The translations under genes were made by a program, and so were the position numbers. A stretch of 36,087 nt of DNA from DASYSL01 sp036003365. Lineage in GTDB: Bacteria > Eisenbacteria > RBG-16-71-46 > DASYSL01. The notes under the pieces are model-generated. The model ran no database searches, was not told where the DNA came from, and was given only the letters and a program-made list of their open reading frames with translations. The number at the start of each line of letters is the position of its first letter. The first letter of the stretch is position 1. Positions 25,111 through 33,028 of the stretch are shown here, one piece after another. The DNA is taken from contig DASYSL010000212.1 in the NCBI GenBank assembly GCA_036003365.1, forward strand, positions 1-36,087, given 5' to 3'.

Positions 25111-26039
25111 GGGGCGCACCCGATCTGCGCCACGCGGCGGAGTGGGCGGGCGATCCGGTGGCCGAGGCGCGCTCTTTCTGGGCCGCGCATGCCGCGCACC
25201 AGGTGCCTGAGACCTTGCAGGCCATCCGCGCGCGCACCGCGCTCGCGCCGCGTCTCGCCATCGTGCTCGGCTCGGGGCTCGGCGGCGTGGCCGACGCCAT
25301 CGACATCGCCCACGGCGGCGCCGCCTTCGCCACCACCGATCTCCCCCACTGGCCGCCCTCCACGGTGCTCGGCCACGCCGGTAAGCTCGTGCTCGGCCAC
25401 TGGCAGGGCGTGCCCATTGCCGGGCTCGCCGGACGCATCCACTTCTACGAAGGCTACGGGCTCGACCGCGTCACGTTTCCGGTGCGGGTCTTCCACGCGC
25501 TCGGCGCCCGGGTCCTCGTGCTCACCAACGCGGTGGGCGCGATCCGGCGCGGGCTCGCGCCCGGCTCGGTGCTCCTGGTGCGCGATCAGCTCAACTTCCA
25601 CGGCACGCGCGGGCTCTTCCTGCCGGGCGAGCTGCCCCCAGCCGGAGATCGCGGTCCCTTCGGCGCGCGCCCGGTGTATGCGCCGCGTCTCGCCGGCGTG
25701 CTGCGCCGCGCAGCTCAGGCCATCGACCTGGCGCTTCCGGAAGGAATCTTGATGGGCGGGGCCGGGCCGGCCTACGAGAGCGCGGCCGAGGTGCGTGCGG
25801 CACACGACTGGGGCGCCGACGCCGCGTGCATGAGCACGGTGAGCGAGGCCGTGGTGGGCGCCGGGCTCGGCCTCGAAGTGGCCGCACTCTCGTGCGTCAC
25901 CAACGCGGCCACCGGTCTCTCGGCCACGCCGCTCACGCACCGCGAGGTGACCGAGGTGGCCGATCGCGTCGCGCTCTCGCTTCGCCGCCTGCTCGAGACC
26001 GCACTCCCGGAGCTGGTCGGGAATCTGCCTACTGAATGA
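25107..26039 (+). CDS. punA: Purine nucleoside phosphorylase, class I (trimeric type)
   Basis: 310 residues from an ATG overlapping the permease stop (ATGA). The PNP signatures are GSGLG at 55-59 (phosphate-binding Ser56), His90 in VLGHAGKL, GRIHFYEGY at 109-117, LTNAVGAIR at 139-147, GAGPAYES at 218-225 with Glu224, MSTVSE at 242-247, and Asn266 in VTNAATGL, the residue that usually reads 6-oxopurines. It splits inosine, guanosine and their deoxy forms with phosphate into base and (deoxy)ribose-1-phosphate. The N-terminal 45 residues are helical, as in many relatives. Its 3' end overlaps the convergent lipoprotein gene by 11 bases. Methylthioadenosine phosphorylase is related, but Asn266 and the general sequence favour PNP. 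Confidence 0.93.
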   Translation: MRGAPDLRHAAEWAGDPVAEARSFWAAHAAHQVPETLQAIRARTALAPRLAIVLGSGLGGVADAIDIAHGGAAFATTDLPHWPPSTVLGHAGKLVLGHWQGVPIAGLAGRIHFYEGYGLDRVTFPVRVFHALGARVLVLTNAVGAIRRGLAPGSVLLVRDQLNFHGTRGLFLPGELPPAGDRGPFGARPVYAPRLAGVLRRAAQAIDLALPEGILMGGAGPAYESAAEVRAAHDWGADAACMSTVSEAVVGAGLGLEVAALSCVTNAATGLSATPLTHREVTEVADRVALSLRRLLETALPELVGNLPTE

Positions 26040-26652
26040 TCTGGTACTTGGCCAGCTCGTGCGTCACGAGCTCCGCCACCTCGTGGCTGAAGCCATTGGT
26101 CGACGACGGATCGATCGTGGCGCTCGTGCCCGACCACACCAAGGCTCCTTCGTAACGTCCCTTTCGCCGCCACACGTCGGTGCGGATGTGCACGGCCGTG
26201 TTCGTCTCCGTGCCCCCTGGATGGTAGACGTCGCGGTAGTAGGTCACGTACGTGCCCCACATGGGCTGGAACACCGTGACCGGCTCGGTGGTCACGTAGC
26301 CGGGCCGGTAGCTCTGCACCTCGCTCGCGCCCTCACTCGACGACATGACCATGGCGTCGTAGCCGCGGCGATCCACGTCTTCCTGAATCGTCGCGGTATC
26401 GGGCAGCTCGTCGGGATAGACGCGGTAGGAAGGTGTCGCCTCGACGCCGTGCTTGGCGAGCTGGGTGACGAACGAATCCTCCCACTGCCGCCGGCGCACC
26501 GGGTCGCGGCGCAGGACGATCACGAACGCGCTCTTCATGGGCGGCCCCGCGTACTGGGGATCGCGCCACATGTTGACCATCTCGGTGTTGGCGGCGCAGC
26601 CCGCGCCCACCAAGCCAAGCGCGAGCGCGAGAGCAAAGAGGCGAGTGCGCAC
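26029..26652 (-). CDS. Lipoprotein, DUF4136-like
   Basis: 207 residues from a GTG with a strong ribosome site (AGGAGG). The lipobox is VGAGC with Cys19. The mature part begins MVNMWRDPQYAGPPMKSAFV, then a segment with FVTQLAKHGVEATPSY and a C-terminal half with YEGALVWSGTSATIDPSS, a pattern resembling DUF4136-type envelope lipoproteins. The function of such proteins is poorly known. It is nine bases downstream of the HEAT-cyclophilin gene on the same strand and probably in the same transcript. The convergent overlap with purine nucleoside phosphorylase leaves no room for a terminator between them. Confidence 0.75.
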   Translation of the reverse strand: MRTRLFALALALGLVGAGCAANTEMVNMWRDPQYAGPPMKSAFVIVLRRDPVRRRQWEDSFVTQLAKHGVEATPSYRVYPDELPDTATIQEDVDRRGYDAMVMSSSEGASEVQSYRPGYVTTEPVTVFQPMWGTYVTYYRDVYHPGGTETNTAVHIRTDVWRRKGRYEGALVWSGTSATIDPSSTNGFSHEVAELVTHELAKYQIIQ

Positions 26653-26660
26653 GATCCCTC

Positions 26661-28646
26661 CTAACGGACGGTCACCTTCTGGATCTCGTCGTCGAGCCGG
26701 AAGTCGTCGAGCAGCTCCAGCCCCCGGGTCACGTGCCCGAAGATGGTGTAGCGCCCGTCGAGGTGCGGCTGCGGCGATTGCGTGATGAAGTACTGCGAGC
26801 CGCCCGTGTCCTTCCCCGAGAGTGCCATACCCACGGCCCCCGTGTCATAGCGTCGCCGGTTGTACTCGCAGCGGATGGCGTAGCCCGGGCCGCCCCATCC
26901 CGTGCCCGTGGGATCACCGTCCTGCACGACGAAGTTGGGCACGATGCGGTGGAAGTGCGTCTTGTCGTAATAGCCTTTGCGCGCGAGCGTGACGAAGTTG
27001 GCCACGGTGAGCGGCGCATCCACCGGATAGAGCTGGATCTCGATCTCGCCGCGCGCCGTCTTGAGGATCGCCGTGGTCGCGCTCGGCGTGACGTTCTTGT
27101 AGGGAACGATGGAAACACCCTTCCAGGCTCGCGGCGGCAGCGCGGCCAGGCGCTGGCGCGCGGCCGAGTCGCCGAGCACGGCGGCGAGCAAGGCGCGCGC
27201 CGCGTCGCGCACCACGGGCTCGGGAGCCGCAGCGTAGCTCTCGGCGAGGGCCACGCCGTCCTTCGCCTTGAGCTTGGCCAGAGCGCCGAGCCCGCTCACC
27301 ACCACGTCGGGCTCGTTGGGCGAAGCGTTGTTCTTCACCGCCGCGATGAGTGCGGCCACCACGTCGGCGCCGCCGTCGCCCAGATCGCCGAGCGCGTCGG
27401 CGGCCGAGGACGAAAGCCCGGGATCCTTCTCGCCCAGCGCGCGCACCAGATCGGCTTTCGCTTGCATCGCCTTGAGCGTGCCCAGCGAGCCCGCCGCCGA
27501 AGCCCGCTCGAGGGGCGTGGCGGCCTTCTTGCCCGTACCCGACGCCAGCGTCTTCTGCAGGAGCGCGATCGCTTCCGGCGTGTTGACGCTCGCCAGCGCC
27601 TCGAGGGCGCGGGCGCGGATGCGCGGGCTCTTGTCGCGCAGCAAGGGCTGCAGGTCCTTCCATGCTTCGTCGGCCGGCAGATCGCCCACCAGGGCGGCGG
27701 GCACGGCGGCCCGCACACCCGGATCCTTGTCCTCGGCCATGTCGGCGAGGCGCGACCCCACCGCGGCGGTCTTGAGCTTGCCCAGCGACGTGACCGCGGT
27801 CTCGCGCACGTAGGGATGCACGTCCTCGAGCGCGGCCAGGAGCTGCGGGGCGGCCGCCGAGTCGGCGATCTGGCCCAGCGAGCGCGCCGCGTTCACGCGC
27901 GTGTGCACGTCGGGATCGGTGAGCAGCCGGAAGAGCGGAGCCAAGGCCGCCTGCGTGCCCTGGCGGCCGAGCGTGCGCGCCACGTACGAGCGCACCATCG
28001 TCGAGCCGTCACCCATGACCTTCACCAGCTCGGGGATCACGACGCTGGGATCGACCGCCTTCTCGAGCGCCCAGATCACCATTGCCTTGTCCTCGGCATA
28101 GGGATCGCGCAGCGCGTGAACGAGCATGGGGGCGTTGCCCTTGTCGCCCAGCCGCCAGAGCGCGATCGCCGCCTCGTGGCGAATCTTCTGATCCTCGTGG
28201 CTCAGCGCGCGCGTGCACAGGGGAATGCCGCGCGGATCGCCGATCTTGCCCAGGGCCTCGATCGCGGACAGCCTCAGGCTCTGGTCGGCGTTGTCGTCAT
28301 CGTAGGCCCACTTCAAGACGTCGAGCGCCGAGCGGCTGCCGATTTGCCCGAGCGCGAAGGCAGCCTCGGCGCGCACCCCGAGATCGGTGTCGGCGCGCAG
28401 CGTGTGCGAGAGCGCATCCACCGTGGTCGAGTCCTGCAAGCGCGCGAGCGCGCGGCAGGCGCGCAAACGCACCGGCTCGGGGAAGCTCGAAGCCAGGTAC
28501 GCGCTCACCATCTGCCCGTCGGGGACGCGCGTGTCCTCGTACATGGCGATGGTCGCGATCATGTCGTCGACCGATTGGGTTTCGGCGCGGGCGGGCGTAG
28601 CCGCGAGCGGCAGGAGCAGGCAGAGTGCCACGGCGAGTTTTTTCAT
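26661..28646 (-). CDS. Secreted HEAT-repeat / cyclophilin-type peptidyl-prolyl isomerase fusion
   Basis: 661 residues from the ATG at 28646 (MKKLAVALCLL, signal peptide ending near ATPARA); an ATG three codons earlier is also possible. Residues about 30-470 are a run of roughly a dozen HEAT/PBS-type helical repeats, for example VRAEAAFALGQIGSRSALDV, VRSYVARTLGRQGTQAAL and VRETAVTSLGKLKTA. Residues about 505-661 are a cyclophilin domain with the catalytic arginine Arg567 in FHRIVPNFVVQDGDP, then GMALSGKDTGGSQYFITQ and HLDGRYTIFGHV. It should act as a folding catalyst in the periplasm, with the solenoid as a client- or partner-binding platform. It lies just downstream of a large secreted C25 peptidase, which could be a client. 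Confidence 0.92.
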   Translation of the reverse strand: MKKLAVALCLLLPLAATPARAETQSVDDMIATIAMYEDTRVPDGQMVSAYLASSFPEPVRLRACRALARLQDSTTVDALSHTLRADTDLGVRAEAAFALGQIGSRSALDVLKWAYDDDNADQSLRLSAIEALGKIGDPRGIPLCTRALSHEDQKIRHEAAIALWRLGDKGNAPMLVHALRDPYAEDKAMVIWALEKAVDPSVVIPELVKVMGDGSTMVRSYVARTLGRQGTQAALAPLFRLLTDPDVHTRVNAARSLGQIADSAAAPQLLAALEDVHPYVRETAVTSLGKLKTAAVGSRLADMAEDKDPGVRAAVPAALVGDLPADEAWKDLQPLLRDKSPRIRARALEALASVNTPEAIALLQKTLASGTGKKAATPLERASAAGSLGTLKAMQAKADLVRALGEKDPGLSSSAADALGDLGDGGADVVAALIAAVKNNASPNEPDVVVSGLGALAKLKAKDGVALAESYAAAPEPVVRDAARALLAAVLGDSAARQRLAALPPRAWKGVSIVPYKNVTPSATTAILKTARGEIEIQLYPVDAPLTVANFVTLARKGYYDKTHFHRIVPNFVVQDGDPTGTGWGGPGYAIRCEYNRRRYDTGAVGMALSGKDTGGSQYFITQSPQPHLDGRYTIFGHVTRGLELLDDFRLDDEIQKVTVR

Positions 28647-28678
28647 GGCGGGCATGATCGCCGATGACGCGCGGGCGC

Positions 28679-31600
28679 TCAAGGAGTCGTGGCCGTGGTC
28701 GTCGTGGTCTTCTTCTCCGGCGCGCGCACGAGCTTTCCTTGCTCGGCCACCTTGCGGTCGCCGCCCTGCGACGACGCGACGCGGAACAGGTAGGTGCCAT
28801 AGCCGACCTGCTTGCCACCCAGATCGCGTCCGTCCCACTCCCATTGGTGATAACCCGGCGGCACGGCTTTGTCGAAGCGCTCCCACACCAGGGTGCCGTT
28901 CACCGTGAACACGCGCACCAGCACGTCGCTCGGCTGATCCGAGGTGACGAAGAAATTGAACGTGGCGCGGTCGCGGAATGGATTGGGGAAGGCGTACACA
29001 TCCTTCAAGGCAAGACTCGGCCCGGTGACGTCGAAGTCGATGACGCGCGTGGACCCACCCTTGGCGAGACCGACGTCGAGCGACGCCTTGTGCGAGCCGC
29101 TGCCGAGCCCGGGCGCGATCGTGACCGTCCACGTGCGGCCGGTCGTGTCTGCGGGATCGGCGACCGCGGTGAAGGGAATGTCGACATCATCGAGCTTGGT
29201 CAGGAAGTCGGTGCTCGTGAGGCGCGCCGGCGAGCGCACCTTCCATACGAGCGGCGTGCCCGGCACCACGGGGTCGCCGGAGCGGATCGTCTGCCCACCC
29301 TGCGTGAGCCGCGCTTCGAGCACGAAGCGCAAGAGGAACTGGCCGGTGAGCCCGCTCCGGTCCTTGGCCGTGAACACCACGTCGTAGCTCGCCGGGCGCG
29401 GCGCGACGCCGAGCCGGATGGTGTAGCGATTGCCGACGGTGTCGGGATACGGCGGCGTGATCGTGAACTCGCTGTCGGGCACCACGCTGCGCGCGCCCTC
29501 ACCCTGCTCGGTGATGGTGAGGCTCGCGAGCTTGCTCTCGTCCAGGACGTGCGCCTCCACCGTCACCGAGTCCTGATCGAGCGTCGGATAGTAGGCGGTG
29601 CCGCTGGCGAGCGAGTCGCGGTCGGTGGCGTGGGCGTAGAAGCGCGGCGCGCCGAAGTTCATGGCCACGAGCGGATCGCCGAGCAGCTCGTAGGTGCGCA
29701 CCGCCAGGCGCTCGAGCCCGAACGTGGTCGACACCATGCGCACCGTGCCCAGCACTTCCGCCTCGCCGATGAACACGCGCGCCCCGCTCTGCCCGGCGAA
29801 GGGCACGTAGGGCGGGTTCACGAAGAAGGCGCGGTAGACGTGGACGTTGAGCTGCGTGCTGGGAATGCTCGGCAAGAGCTCGTAGCCCACCGAAGCCAGC
29901 GAGGCGATGGCGCCCTTCACCGGAATGTTCACCATGCGCTCGCCCAACCCGTCGCCGAAGAAGCCGCGCTCCGAGATGTTGGCGAAGTTGTTCAGGTGGC
30001 AGGCGTAGCCGCTGAAGAAGAACGTTTTGTTGTCGTTGAAGATGCGATCCACGTCCTGCAGGCTGCCCTCGGCCACCCACAATTCCTCGTGCGTCATCTG
30101 GATGGCGTTGCCGTGGCCCTGGAAGTTGAGGAAGGCGGCACCGGGGTTCAGCAGCACGAAGAGCTCCGGCGAGATGGTGCTGGTCACGTATTGCCGCTCG
30201 GTCTCGAAGTCGCGGCCGATGCCGGTCTCCGGACAACCGGCATCGTTGAACGTCGGCACCTGCGCGTCGGTCACCAGATCGCCCATGTAGAAGGGCTCGA
30301 CATCGAAGTCCGCGTAGCCCGCCTCGTTCTTGATGAGCCCCGAGAGCGTCTGATCGATCTGCTTGAAGACGATTTCGGCTGGCCGCATGCAATAGGAGAA
30401 GCTCGTGCTGCCACCGCCGAACGTGGTGGCCGACGAATACTGATCGTCGGCCACGAGCACGGCGCGATTGCGCCACGCGGCATCGAGCGGCGTCGCCGTC
30501 TCGTAGGCGATCGACTTGGCGGCGAGCCCCTGCGCTTCCGCCAGGCTGCCCGCCGTCCAGCGCCCGAGGATCATGTCGGGCAAGAGGCTCGTATCGGGCG
30601 ACCCGCCCGAGAGGCCGAACACATACCAGTTGTCGCTCGGCACCACTTCGAGGCCTTGCGCCACGCCCACCGGACCGTGGATCACCGGCACCGGTAAATA
30701 GTCGGTGTCGCTCGTGCCCAGCCATCCCTGCGCGTCTTCGGAGGCGTCGCCCACGAGCAGCACGAAGCGCGAGTTCCAGTGCGTGAGGGCGTAGGACAGG
30801 AAGCGCCGCACCGCGAAGTGGCTCTTCCGGCCGTTGTTGAACTCGTCGTAGACGTCCTGCGCCTTGGCGACGAGGGTCGAGATCCCCTTCTGCCTGCGGA
30901 AGTCGGCCAAGGGCTCGACCGCGGGCTCGAAGCCGTCGTAGGTGAGGATCACGAAATCCGCGCCGTTGGCGGGCGTGAGGTAGAGCGAGGACGGGTCGTC
31001 GCGCACGATCGCGGCATCGGGCAGCGGCGCCACGTCGCTGGCGGCCACCAGTTTGCGCGGCACGCCGGGGGCGGCGACCGTCTGGATCTTCACGCTCCAG
31101 CCGGCGCCGGCCGGCGCCACCTGCGAGGGATCCACGGTCAGGCGCATCGGGTTCGAGCTGTCGGTCACGTCGTACACGTAGATCGCAGGCAGCGCACCGC
31201 TCACGAATCCGCTCACCGTCATCTCGACCGTGTCGGTGGCGCTTCCGGTGTTGAGCTCGAGGCGGTTGTTGCGCGCGACATAGCGCCGCGGGTACGTGAC
31301 CTCGAAGAAATTGAATCCGGCCTGCGAGCCACCGATGACGTTGGGGATGTGCCCCGAGATGCGCAGGCGGTTCAGGCCCTCGCTCGCGTTGTGCGCGTCG
31401 AAGTCCTTGGGCGCATCGAAGGCGAAGCGGGCGAAGGCCGACGTGTCGGTCCATAGATGGGTAGCGAGATTGTCGCCGCGCACCCAGTCGGCCGACAGCA
31501 AGTGACTCAGGTTGGAGCGCCCGACCCATTGGGCCAGCACGTGCACGCTGCCCCCTGCCTGATCGAGGTCGAGCAGGTCGGCGAAGATCGAGTCGACCGG

Positions 31601-32896
31601 CGTGGCGTCGTCGTTGCCGTCGGTCCAGTGGAACTGGTCGTCGCGCGCCACGTCGATGGGGAACGAGAAGTAATGGAAGTTCCTCTCGTAGTGGTGCGTC
31701 GAGGGGAAGGAGTTGGGGCGCGCCGGATTGACCGCGCCGAGCCAGCTCGCGGTCTGGGCCACGCGCATTCCCGTGCCCGCCGACTTGTACGACAGCCAGA
31801 TGACGTCGTAATCGCCGTAGCGCCGCTCGTACCAGCCCGGGTGCACGCGGTCGTTCCAGTTCTGCACCGGGAGCACGATGAAGTCACCCGCGTCGAACAC
31901 GGCGTTGCCGTTCACGTCGACGACGTCGATCGGCAGCTCGGTGTCGGTCCACGGCACGGGCTCGAGATTGGCGGTGGTGTCGCGCCGGAACGCGGTCACC
32001 GCGTCGGTGGCGATGCCGGACGGCCACTGCTGGGCCGCGAGCTGGGCGAAGGTGACGCGCCACACGCCGGTCGTGTCGACGCGCACGCGCCACTCCGGAT
32101 TGCCGGTGCCGGTGTCGAGCGGACGCGCCGTGCCGAGCGGGCGCAACGCGCTCGCCGCCGGACGCGGACGCGCGCGCCAGGCGCGCGCCGTCTCGTAGTT
32201 GATCACCGCTCCGCCGTACACCGGCTCGAACGCGCCGTCGTTGGCGGGTGCTGCCTGCAGGCCGGCCGCGCCGAGCGGATCGAGCCCGCGCGCCGCCGGC
32301 GTCGAGAAATCGATGCGCACGACGAGCCGCTTGCTCACGACGAGCGTGCGCGACACGGCCTCGTAGCGCACCGGGAAGAGACGCAGCGCGGTGACGCGCT
32401 GGAAGCGCAGCCACTGCTCGCCCTCGAGCGAGGCCGAGACTTCCGGGTACGCGCTCGTCCGCCCATAGGCCGCGGCGTCCTTCGTGAACTGGCGCACGGG
32501 CAGGAGCGCGCCTTGCGCGCCGGGTGCGAAGTCGGGCTTGTAGACCGGGATGACATCGATCGCGGGCACGCGCTCCACGTCGTTCTGGATCACGTGCAGG
32601 GTCGCACTACCCACGGGAGGCAGCGCCACCCAGGTGCCGCCCGCGGGCAGCTCCGGAGCCCCCACCACGTTGGTCGCCGCGAGCCCGTCCACGCGCACGC
32701 GCGTGAAGGCGCCGCCGGGTGTCTGGATGGGCACGAGCTGGTAGCCGGGCAGGTCGTATTCGACGGTGAGGCTGGTGGCGTCCTGGGAGAGCACGCGCAG
32801 GCCGGGCAGGCCGACGTCGGCTCGTGACGGCTGTGGCATGGCGGCCAGGAGGACGGCCGAGAGGACGACCCCGAGGCGAGAGCCGACGTTCCGCAT
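28679..32896 (-). CDS. Gingipain/PorU-type C25 peptidase with FlgD-like C-terminal domain
   Basis: 1405 residues with a signal peptide (ending near PSRA). The N-terminal 200 or so residues look like a C25 propeptide (LRLFPVRYEAVSRTLVVSKR). A middle beta-rich region is followed by the caspase-like peptidase core from about residue 650: DFVILTYDGFEPAVEPLADF, RFVLLVGDASEDA and DMILGRWTAGS. The catalytic pair is His928 (FLNFQGHGNAIQMTHEELW) and Cys966 (FFFSGYACHLNNF). The C-terminal domain (about 1300-1395) has FPNPFRDRATFNFFV, VRVFTVNGTLVWE and GYGTYLFRVAS, a FlgD/type IX-like fold, and ends in a short Lys/Thr tail. By family it is either the PorU-like enzyme that attaches type IX cargo or a secreted protease. 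GGAG precedes the ATG. Confidence 0.9.
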   Translation of the reverse strand: MRNVGSRLGVVLSAVLLAAMPQPSRADVGLPGLRVLSQDATSLTVEYDLPGYQLVPIQTPGGAFTRVRVDGLAATNVVGAPELPAGGTWVALPPVGSATLHVIQNDVERVPAIDVIPVYKPDFAPGAQGALLPVRQFTKDAAAYGRTSAYPEVSASLEGEQWLRFQRVTALRLFPVRYEAVSRTLVVSKRLVVRIDFSTPAARGLDPLGAAGLQAAPANDGAFEPVYGGAVINYETARAWRARPRPAASALRPLGTARPLDTGTGNPEWRVRVDTTGVWRVTFAQLAAQQWPSGIATDAVTAFRRDTTANLEPVPWTDTELPIDVVDVNGNAVFDAGDFIVLPVQNWNDRVHPGWYERRYGDYDVIWLSYKSAGTGMRVAQTASWLGAVNPARPNSFPSTHHYERNFHYFSFPIDVARDDQFHWTDGNDDATPVDSIFADLLDLDQAGGSVHVLAQWVGRSNLSHLLSADWVRGDNLATHLWTDTSAFARFAFDAPKDFDAHNASEGLNRLRISGHIPNVIGGSQAGFNFFEVTYPRRYVARNNRLELNTGSATDTVEMTVSGFVSGALPAIYVYDVTDSSNPMRLTVDPSQVAPAGAGWSVKIQTVAAPGVPRKLVAASDVAPLPDAAIVRDDPSSLYLTPANGADFVILTYDGFEPAVEPLADFRRQKGISTLVAKAQDVYDEFNNGRKSHFAVRRFLSYALTHWNSRFVLLVGDASEDAQGWLGTSDTDYLPVPVIHGPVGVAQGLEVVPSDNWYVFGLSGGSPDTSLLPDMILGRWTAGSLAEAQGLAAKSIAYETATPLDAAWRNRAVLVADDQYSSATTFGGGSTSFSYCMRPAEIVFKQIDQTLSGLIKNEAGYADFDVEPFYMGDLVTDAQVPTFNDAGCPETGIGRDFETERQYVTSTISPELFVLLNPGAAFLNFQGHGNAIQMTHEELWVAEGSLQDVDRIFNDNKTFFFSGYACHLNNFANISERGFFGDGLGERMVNIPVKGAIASLASVGYELLPSIPSTQLNVHVYRAFFVNPPYVPFAGQSGARVFIGEAEVLGTVRMVSTTFGLERLAVRTYELLGDPLVAMNFGAPRFYAHATDRDSLASGTAYYPTLDQDSVTVEAHVLDESKLASLTITEQGEGARSVVPDSEFTITPPYPDTVGNRYTIRLGVAPRPASYDVVFTAKDRSGLTGQFLLRFVLEARLTQGGQTIRSGDPVVPGTPLVWKVRSPARLTSTDFLTKLDDVDIPFTAVADPADTTGRTWTVTIAPGLGSGSHKASLDVGLAKGGSTRVIDFDVTGPSLALKDVYAFPNPFRDRATFNFFVTSDQPSDVLVRVFTVNGTLVWERFDKAVPPGYHQWEWDGRDLGGKQVGYGTYLFRVASSQGGDRKVAEQGKLVRAPEKKTTTTTATTP

Positions 32897-32908
32897 GGTC
32901 TCCAGATT

Positions 32909-32914
32909 ATCCTA
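32909..32914 (-). promoter_or_regulatory. Possible -10 of the C25 peptidase gene
   Basis: Minus-strand TAGGAT lies twelve bases before the ATG at 32896. No matching -35 is found at 16-18 bases. If real, the leader would be only about five bases, even though a GGAG motif precedes the ATG. Confidence 0.3.
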
Positions 32915-33007
32915 GGCGGGGGAAAGAGTTCCAACGGGAGTGGTCCGGGCCGTACCTCCCCCAAGTGGTACCGGCCTGCCGGGGCGCGGGTTCCGCGCCG
33001 GATGCGC

Positions 33008-33013
33008 TAGGAT
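33008..33013 (+). promoter_or_regulatory. Possible -10 of the membrane spermidine-synthase-like gene
   Basis: TAGGAT, 15 bases before the ATG at 33029, which has no Shine-Dalgarno sequence; the predicted leader is about eight bases. No good -35 is seen. It faces the divergent -10 at 32909-32914. Confidence 0.3.
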
Positions 33014-33028
33014 GCGCCGCGACCCCTC

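Noticed and set aside
26733..30697. Two long plus-strand open frames opposite the HEAT-cyclophilin and C25 genes
   Set aside because: Low-complexity Arg/Gly/His/Val translations typical of GC-rich antisense frames.
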